Shown here: one piece after another, positions 1-5,919 of the stretch
How the letters are laid out: every line of letters starts with the position of its first letter
Position numbering within the stretch: the first letter of the stretch is position 1
NCBI GenBank assembly: GCA_030037105.1
Contig: JASHRY010000048.1
Location: forward strand, 1 to 9,962
Source: Xanthobacteraceae bacterium
Lineage (GTDB): Bacteria > Pseudomonadota > Alphaproteobacteria > Rhizobiales > Xanthobacteraceae
Reading direction: 5' to 3'
Length of the DNA: 9,962 bases
Made by a program: the position numbers and the translations under genes
The notes under the pieces: generated by a model
Databases searched by the model: none
Told to the model about the DNA's origin: nothing
Seen by the model: only the letters and a program-made list of their open reading frames with translations

Positions 1-79
1 CGGCCACGTGGTGTTCGAAGGCGCCGCCGACGAATTGCAGGCCTCGCCGGAGGTGATGAACCGCTATCTCGGCGTTTGA
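1..79 (+). CDS. Branched-chain amino-acid ABC transporter ATP-binding protein (LivF-like), 3' end only
   Basis: Only the C-terminus is present; the gene begins before the window. In the frame starting at base 2, 25 residues are read before a TGA at 77-79, beginning GHVVFEGAADEL and ending NRYLGV. The pattern (a G-x-hydrophobic-x-x-G turn, a helix of the form 'DEL..SPEVMNRYLGV', then the stop) is characteristic of the extreme C-terminus of LivF/LivG-type ATPases, which drive uptake of branched-chain amino acids or related substrates across the inner membrane. The Walker motifs are outside the window, so the substrate and the exact subunit (LivF rather than LivG) are inferred from this short tail. 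Confidence 0.65.
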   Translation, partial: GHVVFEGAADELQASPEVMNRYLGV

Positions 80-123
80 GCGCGGACGACAGGACGCTAC
101 GGACGGGCTGGAGCCTGCGACCC

Positions 124-140
124 GGTGCCCGGCTGGCACC
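124..140. terminator. Possible hairpin between livF-like gene and tRNA
   Basis: GGTGCC (124-129) and GGCACC (135-140) form a perfect 6-bp stem with a 5-base loop. It sits 45 bases past the stop of the LivF-like gene and about 38 bases past the 3' end of the minus-strand tRNA. No T-tract follows on either strand, so it is at best a weak or Rho-assisted terminator, or a 3' processing boundary. Confidence 0.3.
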
Positions 141-177
141 ACACGACGGCCCTTTGAACCCAAACGCGGTGGTTGAT

Positions 178-254
178 TGGCGGTCCCGACAGGACTCGAA
201 CCTGTGACCTTCGGTTTAGGAAACCGCTGCTCTATCCGGCTGAGCTACGGGACC
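178..254 (-). tRNA. tRNA-Arg (anticodon CCU)
   Basis: The reverse complement folds into a standard 77-nt tRNA: acceptor GGTCCCG paired with CGGGACC, D-stem GCTC/GAGC, anticodon loop TTCCTAA (anticodon CCU, reading AGG), a 5-base variable loop, T-stem ACAGG/CCTGT around TTCGAGT, discriminator G and an encoded CCA (178-180). The anticodon stem GCGGT/ACCGA has a G-A mismatch at the top pair (27-43) and is otherwise paired. AGG is a rare arginine codon in GC-rich alphaproteobacteria, so this is expected to be a minor isoacceptor. Opposite this gene the plus strand happens to be open and could be mistaken for an N-terminal extension of the downstream synthetase. Confidence 0.95.
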
Positions 255-269
255 GCGAGCGGGAACGCG

Positions 270-300
270 CCATAGTTTCACATCGGGCCGCAGCCGCCAA
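270..300 (-). promoter_or_regulatory. Candidate sigma-70 promoter of the tRNA-Arg
   Basis: On the minus strand a TTGGCG (295-300) and a CTATGG (270-275) are separated by 19 bases. The -10-like box ends 15 bases before the mature tRNA 5' end. The elements resemble the alphaproteobacterial CTTGAC...CTATAT pattern, but the spacer is long and both hexamers deviate, so this is tentative. Confidence 0.3.
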
Positions 301-325
301 GGCGCGCCGCGACGCTAAATCAGGT

Positions 326-345
326 GACAAGCGGGCACGCTTGTC
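326..345. promoter_or_regulatory. Perfect 8-bp inverted repeat upstream of acyl-CoA synthetase (candidate operator)
   Basis: GACAAGCG (326-333), a 4-base centre GGCA, then CGCTTGTC (338-345) form an exact dyad. It lies 82 bases upstream of the synthetase ATG and on the far side of the tRNA promoter region. A perfect 20-bp dyad of this form is the usual shape of a TetR- or GntR-type operator, and acyl-CoA synthetase genes are often controlled by such repressors. No regulator gene is present in the window, and the same bases could form an RNA hairpin. The operator role is inference. Confidence 0.4.
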
Positions 346-427
346 GGAAACTTCGGCCGGACGCGGCGCCAAAGTTGACGAACACAAGTCCGACCGGCGC
401 GCTGACGCCCGTCCTCGGGAGGAAGTT

Positions 428-2122
428 ATGGCCGAATTGACCCAAAGCTACGTGCACGGCGCCGCGAGCGTGCCGCTCATCGGCGAGACCATCGGCGTGC
501 ATTTCGACAAGGCGGCGGCGCGCTGGAAGGAGCGGGACGCGCTCGTCGTGCGCCAGCAAAACATCCACTGGAGCTATGGCGAACTGAAAGCCAAGGTCGA
601 TGCCTTTGCCGCGGGGCTGCTGGCGCTCGGCCTTGCGCCCGGCGATCGCGTCGGCATCTGGTCGCCGAATAATTCCGAATGGGCGATCACGCAATTCGCC
701 ACCGCCAAGGCCGGGCTCATCCTGGTCAACATCAATCCCTCCTACCGGCTCTCCGAACTGGACTACGCGCTCAACAAGGTCGGCTGCAAGGCGCTGGTCA
801 CCGCGAATGAGTTCAAGTCGAGCGACTATGTCGGCATGCTGCGCGAGCTGGCGCCGGAGATCGACCGCAGCGCTCCGGGCAGATTGCAGGCCAAGCGCCT
901 GCCGACGCTGACCACGCTCATTCGCATCGGCGAAGGTGAGGCGCGCGGCTTCCTGCGTTTCGACGACGTGTTTGGCATGGGCGGCGACCGCCATCGCGCC
1001 GTGCTCGCTCAATTGGCGGCCAAGCTGCAATTCGACGACCCGATCAATATCCAATTCACCAGCGGCACCACCGGCGCCCCCAAGGGAGCGACGCTCACCC
1101 ATCACAACATCCTCAACAACGGCTATTTCATCGGCGAGGCGCTGCGCCTCACCGATCGCGACCGCGTCTGCATACCGGTGCCGCTTTACCACTGCTTCGG
1201 CATGGTGCTCGGCAATTTGGCCTGCATCACCCACGGCGCCGCCATGGTCTATCCGTCCGAAGGCTTCGATCCGCTGGCGACGCTGCAGGCGGTCGAGGCC
1301 GAGCGTTGCACGACGCTCTACGGGGTGCCGACGATGTTCATCGCCCAGCTCGGCCATCCTGAGTTCAAGCGTTTCGATCTTGCTTCGCTGCGCACCGGCA
1401 TCATGGCCGGCTCGCCCTGCCCGATTGAGGTGATGAAGCGCTGCGTCAACGAGATGAACATGCGCGAAGTGACCATCGCCTACGGCATGACCGAAACGAG
1501 CCCGGTGAGCACGCAAACGTCCTGCGACGATCCGCTCGAGCGCCGCGTCTCGACCGTCGGCCGCGTGCATCCCCATGTCGAGATCAAGATCATCGACGGC
1601 GACGGCCGCGTCGTGCCGCCGGGCACGCCGGGCGAATTCTGCACGCGCGGCTATTCGGTGATGCTCGGCTATTGGGGCGACGAGGAAAAGACCGCGGAAG
1701 CGATCGATCGCGCCGGCTGGATGCATACCGGCGACCTCGCCACGATCGACGAGGAGGGCTATTGCAACATCGTCGGTCGGATCAAGGACATGGTCATCCG
1801 CGGCGGCGAGAACGTCTATCCGCGCGAGGTCGAGGAGTTCTTGTTTCGCCACCCCAAGATCGAAGCGGTCCAGGTCGTTGGCGTGCCCGACCTGAAATAC
1901 GGCGAGGAGCTATGCGCTTGGGTGAAGCTCAAGCCCGGCGCCAGCGCCAGCGCCGAAGAGGTGCAGGACTTCTGCAAGGACCAGATCGCGCATTACAAGA
2001 TCCCGCGCTACATCAAGTTCGTCGATGCTTTCCCGATGACGGTGACCGGCAAGGTGCAGAAGTTCATCATGCGCGACGAGATGATCAAGGAACTGGGGCT
2101 AAGCGAACAGAAGACGGCCTGA
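428..2122 (+). CDS. AMP-binding acyl-CoA synthetase (fatty-acid--CoA ligase, ACSF2/FadD-like)
   Basis: This 564-residue cytoplasmic enzyme of the ANL (adenylate-forming) superfamily activates a carboxylic acid with ATP to an acyl-adenylate and transfers it to coenzyme A. Visible motifs in order: phosphate-binding loop [11 protein letters not shown] (210-220), YGMTETSP (352-359), the hinge-region GWMHTGDL (430-437), [16 protein letters not shown] from 450, and the C-terminal catalytic lysine K542 in TGKVQK. Length and motif order match bacterial relatives of medium-chain ACSF2-type ligases; chain-length preference cannot be read from the sequence. The start at 428 is chosen because GGAGG (418-422) lies 5 bases upstream and the protein then begins like its family ([11 protein letters not shown]). 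The frame stays open back to 173, but that stretch overlaps the antisense of the tRNA and is not coding. The gene is flanked by a palindrome upstream and a hairpin at its stop, so it is probably monocistronic. Confidence 0.93.
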   Translation: MAELTQSYVHGAASVPLIGETIGVHFDKAAARWKERDALVVRQQNIHWSYGELKAKVDAFAAGLLALGLAPGDRVGIWSPNNSEWAITQFATAKAGLILVNINPSYRLSELDYALNKVGCKALVTANEFKSSDYVGMLRELAPEIDRSAPGRLQAKRLPTLTTLIRIGEGEARGFLRFDDVFGMGGDRHRAVLAQLAAKLQFDDPINIQFTSGTTGAPKGATLTHHNILNNGYFIGEALRLTDRDRVCIPVPLYHCFGMVLGNLACITHGAAMVYPSEGFDPLATLQAVEAERCTTLYGVPTMFIAQLGHPEFKRFDLASLRTGIMAGSPCPIEVMKRCVNEMNMREVTIAYGMTETSPVSTQTSCDDPLERRVSTVGRVHPHVEIKIIDGDGRVVPPGTPGEFCTRGYSVMLGYWGDEEKTAEAIDRAGWMHTGDLATIDEEGYCNIVGRIKDMVIRGGENVYPREVEEFLFRHPKIEAVQVVGVPDLKYGEELCAWVKLKPGASASAEEVQDFCKDQIAHYKIPRYIKFVDAFPMTVTGKVQKFIMRDEMIKELGLSEQKTA

Positions 2123-2159
2123 TGAGCGGCGGCGATCATTGAATCCCGGGCCGCTCATC
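2121..2159 (+). terminator. Hairpin at the end of the acyl-CoA synthetase gene
   Basis: GATGAGCGGC (2121-2130) and GCCGCTCATC (2150-2159) form a perfect 10-bp stem around a 19-base loop. The left arm begins inside the TGA stop codon. A TTTTA follows about 12 bases later (2171-2175), too far for a textbook intrinsic terminator. It likely ends or stabilises the synthetase mRNA and insulates the ku promoter that follows. Confidence 0.5.
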
Positions 2160-2240
2160 GGGTGTGATGATTTTACCTTGAAGCAGCGGCTTTCGGAACA
2201 AACCAGAAACGTCGCGCTCGCGCGTCTCCACCTTGCGGCC

Positions 2241-2265
2241 GGAACGCGCTATCCTCCCTATCGTT
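2241..2265 (+). promoter_or_regulatory. EcfG/RpoE2-type general stress promoter of ku
   Basis: GGAAC (2241-2245), a 16-base spacer, then CGTT (2262-2265) match the alphaproteobacterial general-stress sigma factor consensus (GGAAC, 16-17 bases, CGTT). Transcription would start near 2272, giving a short leader of about 26 bases that includes the GAGGAG ribosome-binding site. Position and spacing are right for driving ku. It is known that a ku gene of Sinorhizobium is under RpoE2 control; extending that to this gene is inference from the motif. Confidence 0.65.
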
Positions 2266-2297
2266 GGTGTTCCGTTGCATGAGTTGAGGAGTGGACC

Positions 2298-3251
2298 GTG
2301 GCCCCGCGTGCGTATTGGAAAGGCTATTTGCGGCTTTCGCTCGTTTCCTGCCCGATCGCTCTTTATCCGGCGACCTCCGAGCGCGAGAAGATCAGCTTCA
2401 ATCAGCTCAACCGCGAGACCGGCAACCGCATCCGCTATCGCAAGGTCGACGAGGAAACCGGCGAGGAGGTGCCGTCGGACCAGATCATCAAGGGCTACGA
2501 GGTCGCCAAGGGCGAATACGTCGAGATCACCGACGAGGAACTGGCATCGATCGCGATCGAAAGCACCAAGACCATCGACATCGACGAGTTCGTGCCCCGC
2601 GACGAGATCGACGAACTCTACAACATCCGCCCCTATTACATCGCGCCCGACGGCAAGGTGGGCGAGGACGCCTTCGTCGTCATCCGCAACGTCATCGAAC
2701 AAATGAAGATGGTGGCGCTCGGCCGCGTGGTGCTCACGAGCCGCGAGCACGTCATCGCCATGGTGCCGCGCGGCAAGGGGCTCATGGGCACGCTCTTGCG
2801 TTTTCCCTATGAGGTGCGGAACGCCGGCGAGTATTTCGACGACATACCGAACGTGAAGCTGACCAAAGATATGATGGATTTGGCGCGGCATATCGTCGAG
2901 ACCAAAAGCGGGCATTTCAAGCCGCAGGAATTCGAGGATCATTACGAGCACGCCCTGCAGGAGCTGATCGAGAAAAAAGCCAAGGGCGAAAAGATCGAAA
3001 TCCCGAAGGAGCAATCGACCGGCAAAGTCATCAATCTCATGGACGCGCTGCGCCGCTCCGTACAGGCGGATGCCGGCGGCGCCGGCGGCCGCACCACGCG
3101 CACCGCGCCCGCCAAGAAGGGCCGCAAGAAAATCGAAGGGCAGAAGGAAATGCTGCTGCCGATCACCGGCACGAAAGGCGCGCGCGAAACCGCCCGCGAG
3201 GAGCACCGCAAGCCCGCGCGCAATCACGCCAAACAGCGCAAAGCGGGGTAA
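2298..3251 (+). CDS. ku: Ku protein, non-homologous end joining DNA-end-binding factor
   Basis: This 317-residue bacterial Ku forms a homodimeric ring that threads onto double-strand DNA ends and recruits the ligase LigD. The Ku core occupies roughly residues 5-190 and shows the family start WKGYLRLSLVSCPIALYPAT, then KISFNQLNRETGNRIRYRKV, and later REHVIAMVPRGKGLMGTLLRFPYEVR. After about residue 250 comes a lysine- and arginine-rich tail with the segment PAKKGRKKIEGQKEMLLPI from residue 271, typical of long rhizobial Ku proteins and implicated in the family in DNA and LigD contacts. The start is GTG, set by GAGGAG (2286-2291) 6 bases upstream; no in-frame ATG precedes it. No ligD or other NHEJ gene is in the window. 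An EcfG-type promoter lies directly upstream. The tail is duplicated at the end of the LysR gene at 3939-4943. Confidence 0.96.
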   Translation: MAPRAYWKGYLRLSLVSCPIALYPATSEREKISFNQLNRETGNRIRYRKVDEETGEEVPSDQIIKGYEVAKGEYVEITDEELASIAIESTKTIDIDEFVPRDEIDELYNIRPYYIAPDGKVGEDAFVVIRNVIEQMKMVALGRVVLTSREHVIAMVPRGKGLMGTLLRFPYEVRNAGEYFDDIPNVKLTKDMMDLARHIVETKSGHFKPQEFEDHYEHALQELIEKKAKGEKIEIPKEQSTGKVINLMDALRRSVQADAGGAGGRTTRTAPAKKGRKKIEGQKEMLLPITGTKGARETAREEHRKPARNHAKQRKAG

Positions 3252-3303
3252 TTCTCAAGGACCACCGCACCGCTTTAGGGTGGCGGCCTCGGCGCTTCGG
3301 CCT

Positions 3304-3342
3304 TCATCCTTCGAGGCTCGCCTCGCTCGCTCCTCAGGATGA
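3304..3342. repeat. Short palindromic intergenic repeat after ku
   Basis: Outer arms TCATCCT (3304-3310) and AGGATGA (3336-3342) enclose an inner perfect dyad CGAGGC-TC-GCCTCG (3312-3325). The 'CATCCTTCGAG ... CTCCTCAGGATGA' layout resembles a dispersed intergenic element I associate with Bradyrhizobium and Rhodopseudomonas genomes. That family assignment is from memory and not checked here. Being structured and just past the ku stop, it may also act as the ku terminator or mRNA stabiliser. Confidence 0.6.
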
Positions 3343-3375
3343 CGGGTTACGTTTCGTCGCGGCTTTCGTATGATT

Positions 3376-3464
3376 CGTCATAGCCGGGCTTCTCTCGGCC
3401 ATCCACGACTTGGCGAATGCCCGCACCAAAGACGCGGTTGCCCGCGACAAGCGCGAACATGACG
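3376..3464. repeat. Imperfect long palindromic repeat (rhizobial intergenic type)
   Basis: The left arm starts CGTCATAGCCGGGCTTCTCT (3376 on). The right arm ends ...CATGACG (3464) and, when reverse-complemented, begins CGTCATGTTCGCGCTTGTCG. The two 36-base ends match at 26 positions. Within the left arm, GCCGGG and CTCGGC form a smaller hairpin. The 'CGTCATGGCCGGGCTTGTCCCGGCCATCC' style is a widespread rhizobial intergenic element as I recall it. Its right end stops 5 bases before the tautomerase stop codon on the minus strand, so it lies between two convergent genes (ku and the tautomerase) and probably contributes to termination from both sides. Confidence 0.65.
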
Positions 3465-3469
3465 TCGCC

Positions 3470-3850
3470 TCAAGCGTATTGCGCGAGGCCGTGGCCGAAG
3501 GACCAATTTTCTTTCGCCACTTCTACCAGGTTCACGAACACGTCCTCCGGCCGGATGCCGGGGCTTTTGCCGAGCAACTCCGCAATCCGCCGGAACAGCG
3601 CTTTCTTCTGTTCCACGGTGCGGGTGTTGTTCGCAGCGATCTGGATCAGCACGAGATCGTCGCTTCGGGCGACGTCAAGATAAAACGCGCCGTAGCGGAA
3701 GTTCGCGGCGTCATGCTCCGTGATGGTCATGAACTGGTCGTCTTCGGGCACGTTGAATGTTTCCCGCATCGCGCGGTAAAGGCTGTCGAAGATTGCCTGG
3801 CGGTAGGCTTGCGGCTTTCCGGCGCGCAGCGAGATGTGAAGGAGCGGCAT
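3470..3850 (-). CDS. Tautomerase-superfamily protein
   Basis: This 126-residue protein belongs to the tautomerase superfamily (4-oxalocrotonate tautomerase/MSAD fold), whose members use the N-terminal proline exposed after removal of the initiator Met as catalytic base or acid. It starts MPLLHISLRAGK, placing Pro at position 1 of the mature protein. The length fits two fused beta-alpha-beta units, as in the single-chain members, rather than the 62-residue 4-OT type. Further family-like segments are DDQFMTITEHD, YLDVARSDDLVLIQI and RPEDVFVNLVEV. A start 5 codons earlier (3865) is open but would bury the proline, and AAAGGA 6 bases before 3850 fixes the shorter start. The gene is divergent from the LysR gene across an 88-base AT-rich spacer, the classic layout for a LysR target. 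The substrate is unknown. Confidence 0.88.
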   Translation of the reverse strand: MPLLHISLRAGKPQAYRQAIFDSLYRAMRETFNVPEDDQFMTITEHDAANFRYGAFYLDVARSDDLVLIQIAANNTRTVEQKKALFRRIAELLGKSPGIRPEDVFVNLVEVAKENWSFGHGLAQYA

Positions 3851-3938
3851 CGCGGGTCCTTTCATTTTGTCCTGGCTTTACATTAGATACCGTCCGGCTA
3901 TTTTGGTATGCTATGGATATTGATATCAGCGATAATAT
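3851..3938. promoter_or_regulatory. Divergent tautomerase/LysR promoter region with dyads
   Basis: This spacer is distinctly AT-rich compared with its flanks. It contains ATACC-N13-GGTAT (3887-3909), GATAT-TG-ATATC (3916-3927) and TATC-AGC-GATA (3924-3934). LysR-type regulators usually bind interrupted dyads in the space between their own gene and a divergent target, so the 23-bp ATACC/GGTAT dyad is the best candidate for the recognition site, and the dyads next to the LysR start could mediate autorepression. No convincing -35/-10 pair is visible for either gene, as is common for activator-dependent promoters. Confidence 0.5.
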
Positions 3939-4943
3939 ATGGAAATGATTGAACGCCCGCTCGACCTGGATGCCATTGCGGCTTTCGTGCGAATCGCCGA
4001 AGTCAACAGCTTCACCCGCGCGGCCGAAGCGATGCGGACGACGCAAGCGGCAATCAGCCTCAAGCTGAAGCGGCTCGAAGCGAGGCTCGGCTGCCGGCTC
4101 GTCGAGCGGACGCCCCGCCACGTGCGGCTTTCGGCGCGCGGCGCAGCCTTCCTCGAACACGCGCGCGAACTCCTGGAGGCACAGGATCGCGCGCTCGCCG
4201 AATTTTCCGGGACCCGGCAGCGCCTTACCATCGGCATCAGCGACCATGTTGCGGGGCCGGAGCTCCCAGCGTTGATCGCGCGCATGAACGCGCAAGACCC
4301 GCAGCTATTGATCGACATCCGGATCGGATCGTCGGGCGACCTCATTCAAAGCTTCGACCGGCGCGAACTCGACACGGTGATCGTCCGCCTGCATAACGGG
4401 CGGAGCGACGGAGAAATTCTGACCGAGGAAAAATTCGGCTGGTTCGCAGCGCCAAGCTGGCGGCATCGCGCGGGCGAGCCGCTGCCGGTTGCCACACTGG
4501 CCGAGCCGTGTGGCGTGCGTGCGATGGCCGCCAAGCTTCTCGATGCGGCAGGTGTCCCCTGGACGGAAATTTTCGTCGGCGGCGGCGTTGCTGCGGTCGC
4601 TGCAGCCGTCACGGCCGGGCTCGGCGTTGCCGCGTTGGCGCCGCGCATGCTGCCGTTCGGCGCAATTGACGTAGGTCCCAAGCTCGGGCTTCCCGACTTA
4701 CCGCGCTTGCCGGTTTTGCTGCACACAAGGGTCAAGGACGGCCGGCCGCGCGATGCGCTTGCCGCGCTTGCGGCGGCCTTCCGGAGCGTGGTGCGAGACG
4801 CGCGCGCCACACCTGCCAAGAAGGACCGCAAGAAGATCGATGGCCGGAAGGCCATGCTGCTGCCGATCCCGGGGAAAAGAGCCACTCAGGCGGAGACCGG
4901 GAAGGGAGCCCGAACCGGCGCAATAAAGCGGAAAGCGGGCTGA
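3939..4943 (+). CDS. LysR-type transcriptional regulator with a Ku-like C-terminal tail
   Basis: This 334-residue LysR-family regulator probably controls the divergent tautomerase gene. Residues 7-70 form the winged helix-turn-helix: LDAIAAFVRIAEVNSFTRAA, then TTQAAISLKLKRLEARLG and RTPRHVRLSARGAAFLEHA. Residues of about 90-285 form the periplasmic-binding-protein-like effector domain, starting at RQRLTIGISDHVAG. That domain should end near FRSV (residues 281-284). From residue 292 the chain instead continues PAKKDRKKIDGRKAMLLPIPG and ends IKRKAG, closely matching the tail of the Ku protein encoded upstream. A normal LysR is about 290-300 residues, so the extra 40 or so are an added segment. 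In-frame stops at 3921 and 3933 force the start to 3939 or the ATG at 3945; no clear ribosome-binding site precedes either. The DNA-binding function is secure; what the tail does is unknown. Confidence 0.9.
   Translation: MEMIERPLDLDAIAAFVRIAEVNSFTRAAEAMRTTQAAISLKLKRLEARLGCRLVERTPRHVRLSARGAAFLEHARELLEAQDRALAEFSGTRQRLTIGISDHVAGPELPALIARMNAQDPQLLIDIRIGSSGDLIQSFDRRELDTVIVRLHNGRSDGEILTEEKFGWFAAPSWRHRAGEPLPVATLAEPCGVRAMAAKLLDAAGVPWTEIFVGGGVAAVAAAVTAGLGVAALAPRMLPFGAIDVGPKLGLPDLPRLPVLLHTRVKDGRPRDALAALAAAFRSVVRDARATPAKKDRKKIDGRKAMLLPIPGKRATQAETGKGARTGAIKRKAG
4797..4943 (+). pseudogene. Remnant of a second ku 3' end fused in frame to the LysR gene
   Basis: Aligning 4812-4874 with 3108-3170 (inside ku) gives 52 of 63 identical bases without a gap and 16 of 21 identical residues (PAKK-RKKI-G-K-MLLPI-G). 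Similarity weakens after that but returns at the very end (RKAG before the stop in both). Upstream of about 4797 the match fades into LysR sequence. The differences are mostly at third positions or are conservative (E/D, Q/R), as expected of a diverged paralogue tail kept as coding sequence rather than a very recent copy. Nothing resembling the Ku core precedes it, so only the 3' end of the second copy survives. Confidence 0.75.
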
Positions 4944-5051
4944 AGGAACGAATCTCTCATATCGCTCCTCCCACGGCGGCGGGTAAAGACGAAAAGCCCG
5001 CGCCGGAAGTTGCCGCAGTGCCGCCGCATTCTGGCCCTTCGCTCGACGCCG

Positions 5052-5891
5052 ATGATGAGTGGGCGGGATGGGGTATTGGCTGCGGCACTGGCGGCTCAAT
5101 TCGCGATCTTGTGCGGATGTCTCTGCGCCGGCGCGCAGGACGCGCCGAAGCGCGCAAGCTCGTGCGGCGGCGATGAGATCGCTCGCGGCACCGCGCGCCG
5201 CATCATCGACGGCCGCACTTTCGTGCTCGACGACGGCCGCGAAGTCCGCCTCGCCGCGATCGAAGTTCCACCGCTGCCGGCGCCCCAGGAATCGGACGCG
5301 GCGCCGGGCGGCACGGCGGCGAAGGACGGTCTTGCCGCGCTCCTCGCGGGTGCCGAGATCGTGCTCAGGCGCGCGGAGATTCCGACCGATCGCTACGGGC
5401 GGATCGTGGCCTACGCCGCCACGCCGCGCGACGGCGGGCGTTCCGTCGAGGCCGATCTGATCGCCGCCGGCCTTGCCCGCGTCGGCACCCGGGTCGGCAA
5501 TCGCGCCTGCGCCACGGAACTCCTCGGCCGCGAAAACGCCGCGCGGGAGGCCAAGCTTGGCCTCTGGGCCAATTCGTATTATGACTTGCTCAACGCCGCC
5601 AACCCGGCCGATGTGCTGGCCAAGCGGGGCCGCTTCGCATTGGTTGAGGGCAAGGTGGTGTCGGTGCGCGAAAGCGGCGCCACGATTTACGTGAATTTCG
5701 GGCGGCGGTGGACCGAGGATTTCACTGTTACGATCCTGAAGCGAAACGCGCGCAACTTCACGGCGGCGGGCCTCGAGCCGAAAAAGCTCGCGGGCTGGCG
5801 CGTCCGGGTGCGCGGATGGATCGAAGAGCGCGGCGGGCCGTGGATCGAGGCGGCGCGCCCCGAGCAGATCGAGCTGATCGACCGCGAGTGA
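5052..5891 (+). CDS. Exported SNase-like (thermonuclease-fold) protein with degenerate active site
   Basis: From the ATG at 5052 this is a 279-residue protein with a signal peptide (a hydrophobic run LAAALAAQFAILCGCLCAGA after a charged MMSGRDG), so it is periplasmic or surface-exposed. Residues 47-175 or so follow the staphylococcal nuclease fold: IIDGRTFVLDDGREVRLAAI, then DRYGRIVAYA (from 113) and REAKLGLW. Compared with S. aureus nuclease, arginines 35 and 87 are kept (R66, R117). Asp21 is replaced by Arg in DGRT, Asp40 by Glu71 and the catalytic Glu43 by Pro74, so calcium-dependent catalysis is doubtful. The C-terminal 85 residues (from FALVEGKVVSVRE) look like an extra beta-rich, perhaps OB-fold, domain. 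The frame is open back to a TTG at 5010, but that start lacks a spaced ribosome-binding site and would bury the signal peptide. It is probably co-transcribed with the M48 lipoprotein 28 bases downstream. Confidence 0.85.
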   Translation: MMSGRDGVLAAALAAQFAILCGCLCAGAQDAPKRASSCGGDEIARGTARRIIDGRTFVLDDGREVRLAAIEVPPLPAPQESDAAPGGTAAKDGLAALLAGAEIVLRRAEIPTDRYGRIVAYAATPRDGGRSVEADLIAAGLARVGTRVGNRACATELLGRENAAREAKLGLWANSYYDLLNAANPADVLAKRGRFALVEGKVVSVRESGATIYVNFGRRWTEDFTVTILKRNARNFTAAGLEPKKLAGWRVRVRGWIEERGGPWIEAARPEQIELIDRE

Positions 5892-5919
5892 TTGCCGCGC
5901 GCGATGGACGGGTAAGACG

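Noticed and set aside
173..427. Upstream extension of the acyl-CoA synthetase reading frame, giving an N-terminus with [20 protein letters not shown]
   Set aside because: This is the antisense of tRNA-Arg read in one frame, a well-known source of false proteins. The ribosome-binding site and family alignment place the start at 428.
320..1852. 510-codon open frame on the minus strand opposite the acyl-CoA synthetase
   Set aside because: It arises from GC-rich codon bias in the complementary strand. It has no domain signatures and is fully overlapped by a gene with all catalytic motifs.
2195..2219. A second GGAAC upstream of ku as another EcfG promoter
   Set aside because: No CGTT or GTT lies 16-17 bases downstream of this GGAAC.
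2136..3227. 363-codon minus-strand frame opposite ku
   Set aside because: It is antisense of a clear Ku gene, with low-complexity His/Asp/Leu-rich composition and no family motif.
3410..3886. 158-codon plus-strand frame across the tautomerase
   Set aside because: It is antisense to the tautomerase, which has the diagnostic N-terminal proline and a well-placed ribosome-binding site.
4978..5001. GCGGG...CCCGC hairpin downstream of the LysR stop as a terminator
   Set aside because: The stem is only five pairs, the loop is 13 bases and no T-tract follows, so it is too weak to call in GC-rich DNA.
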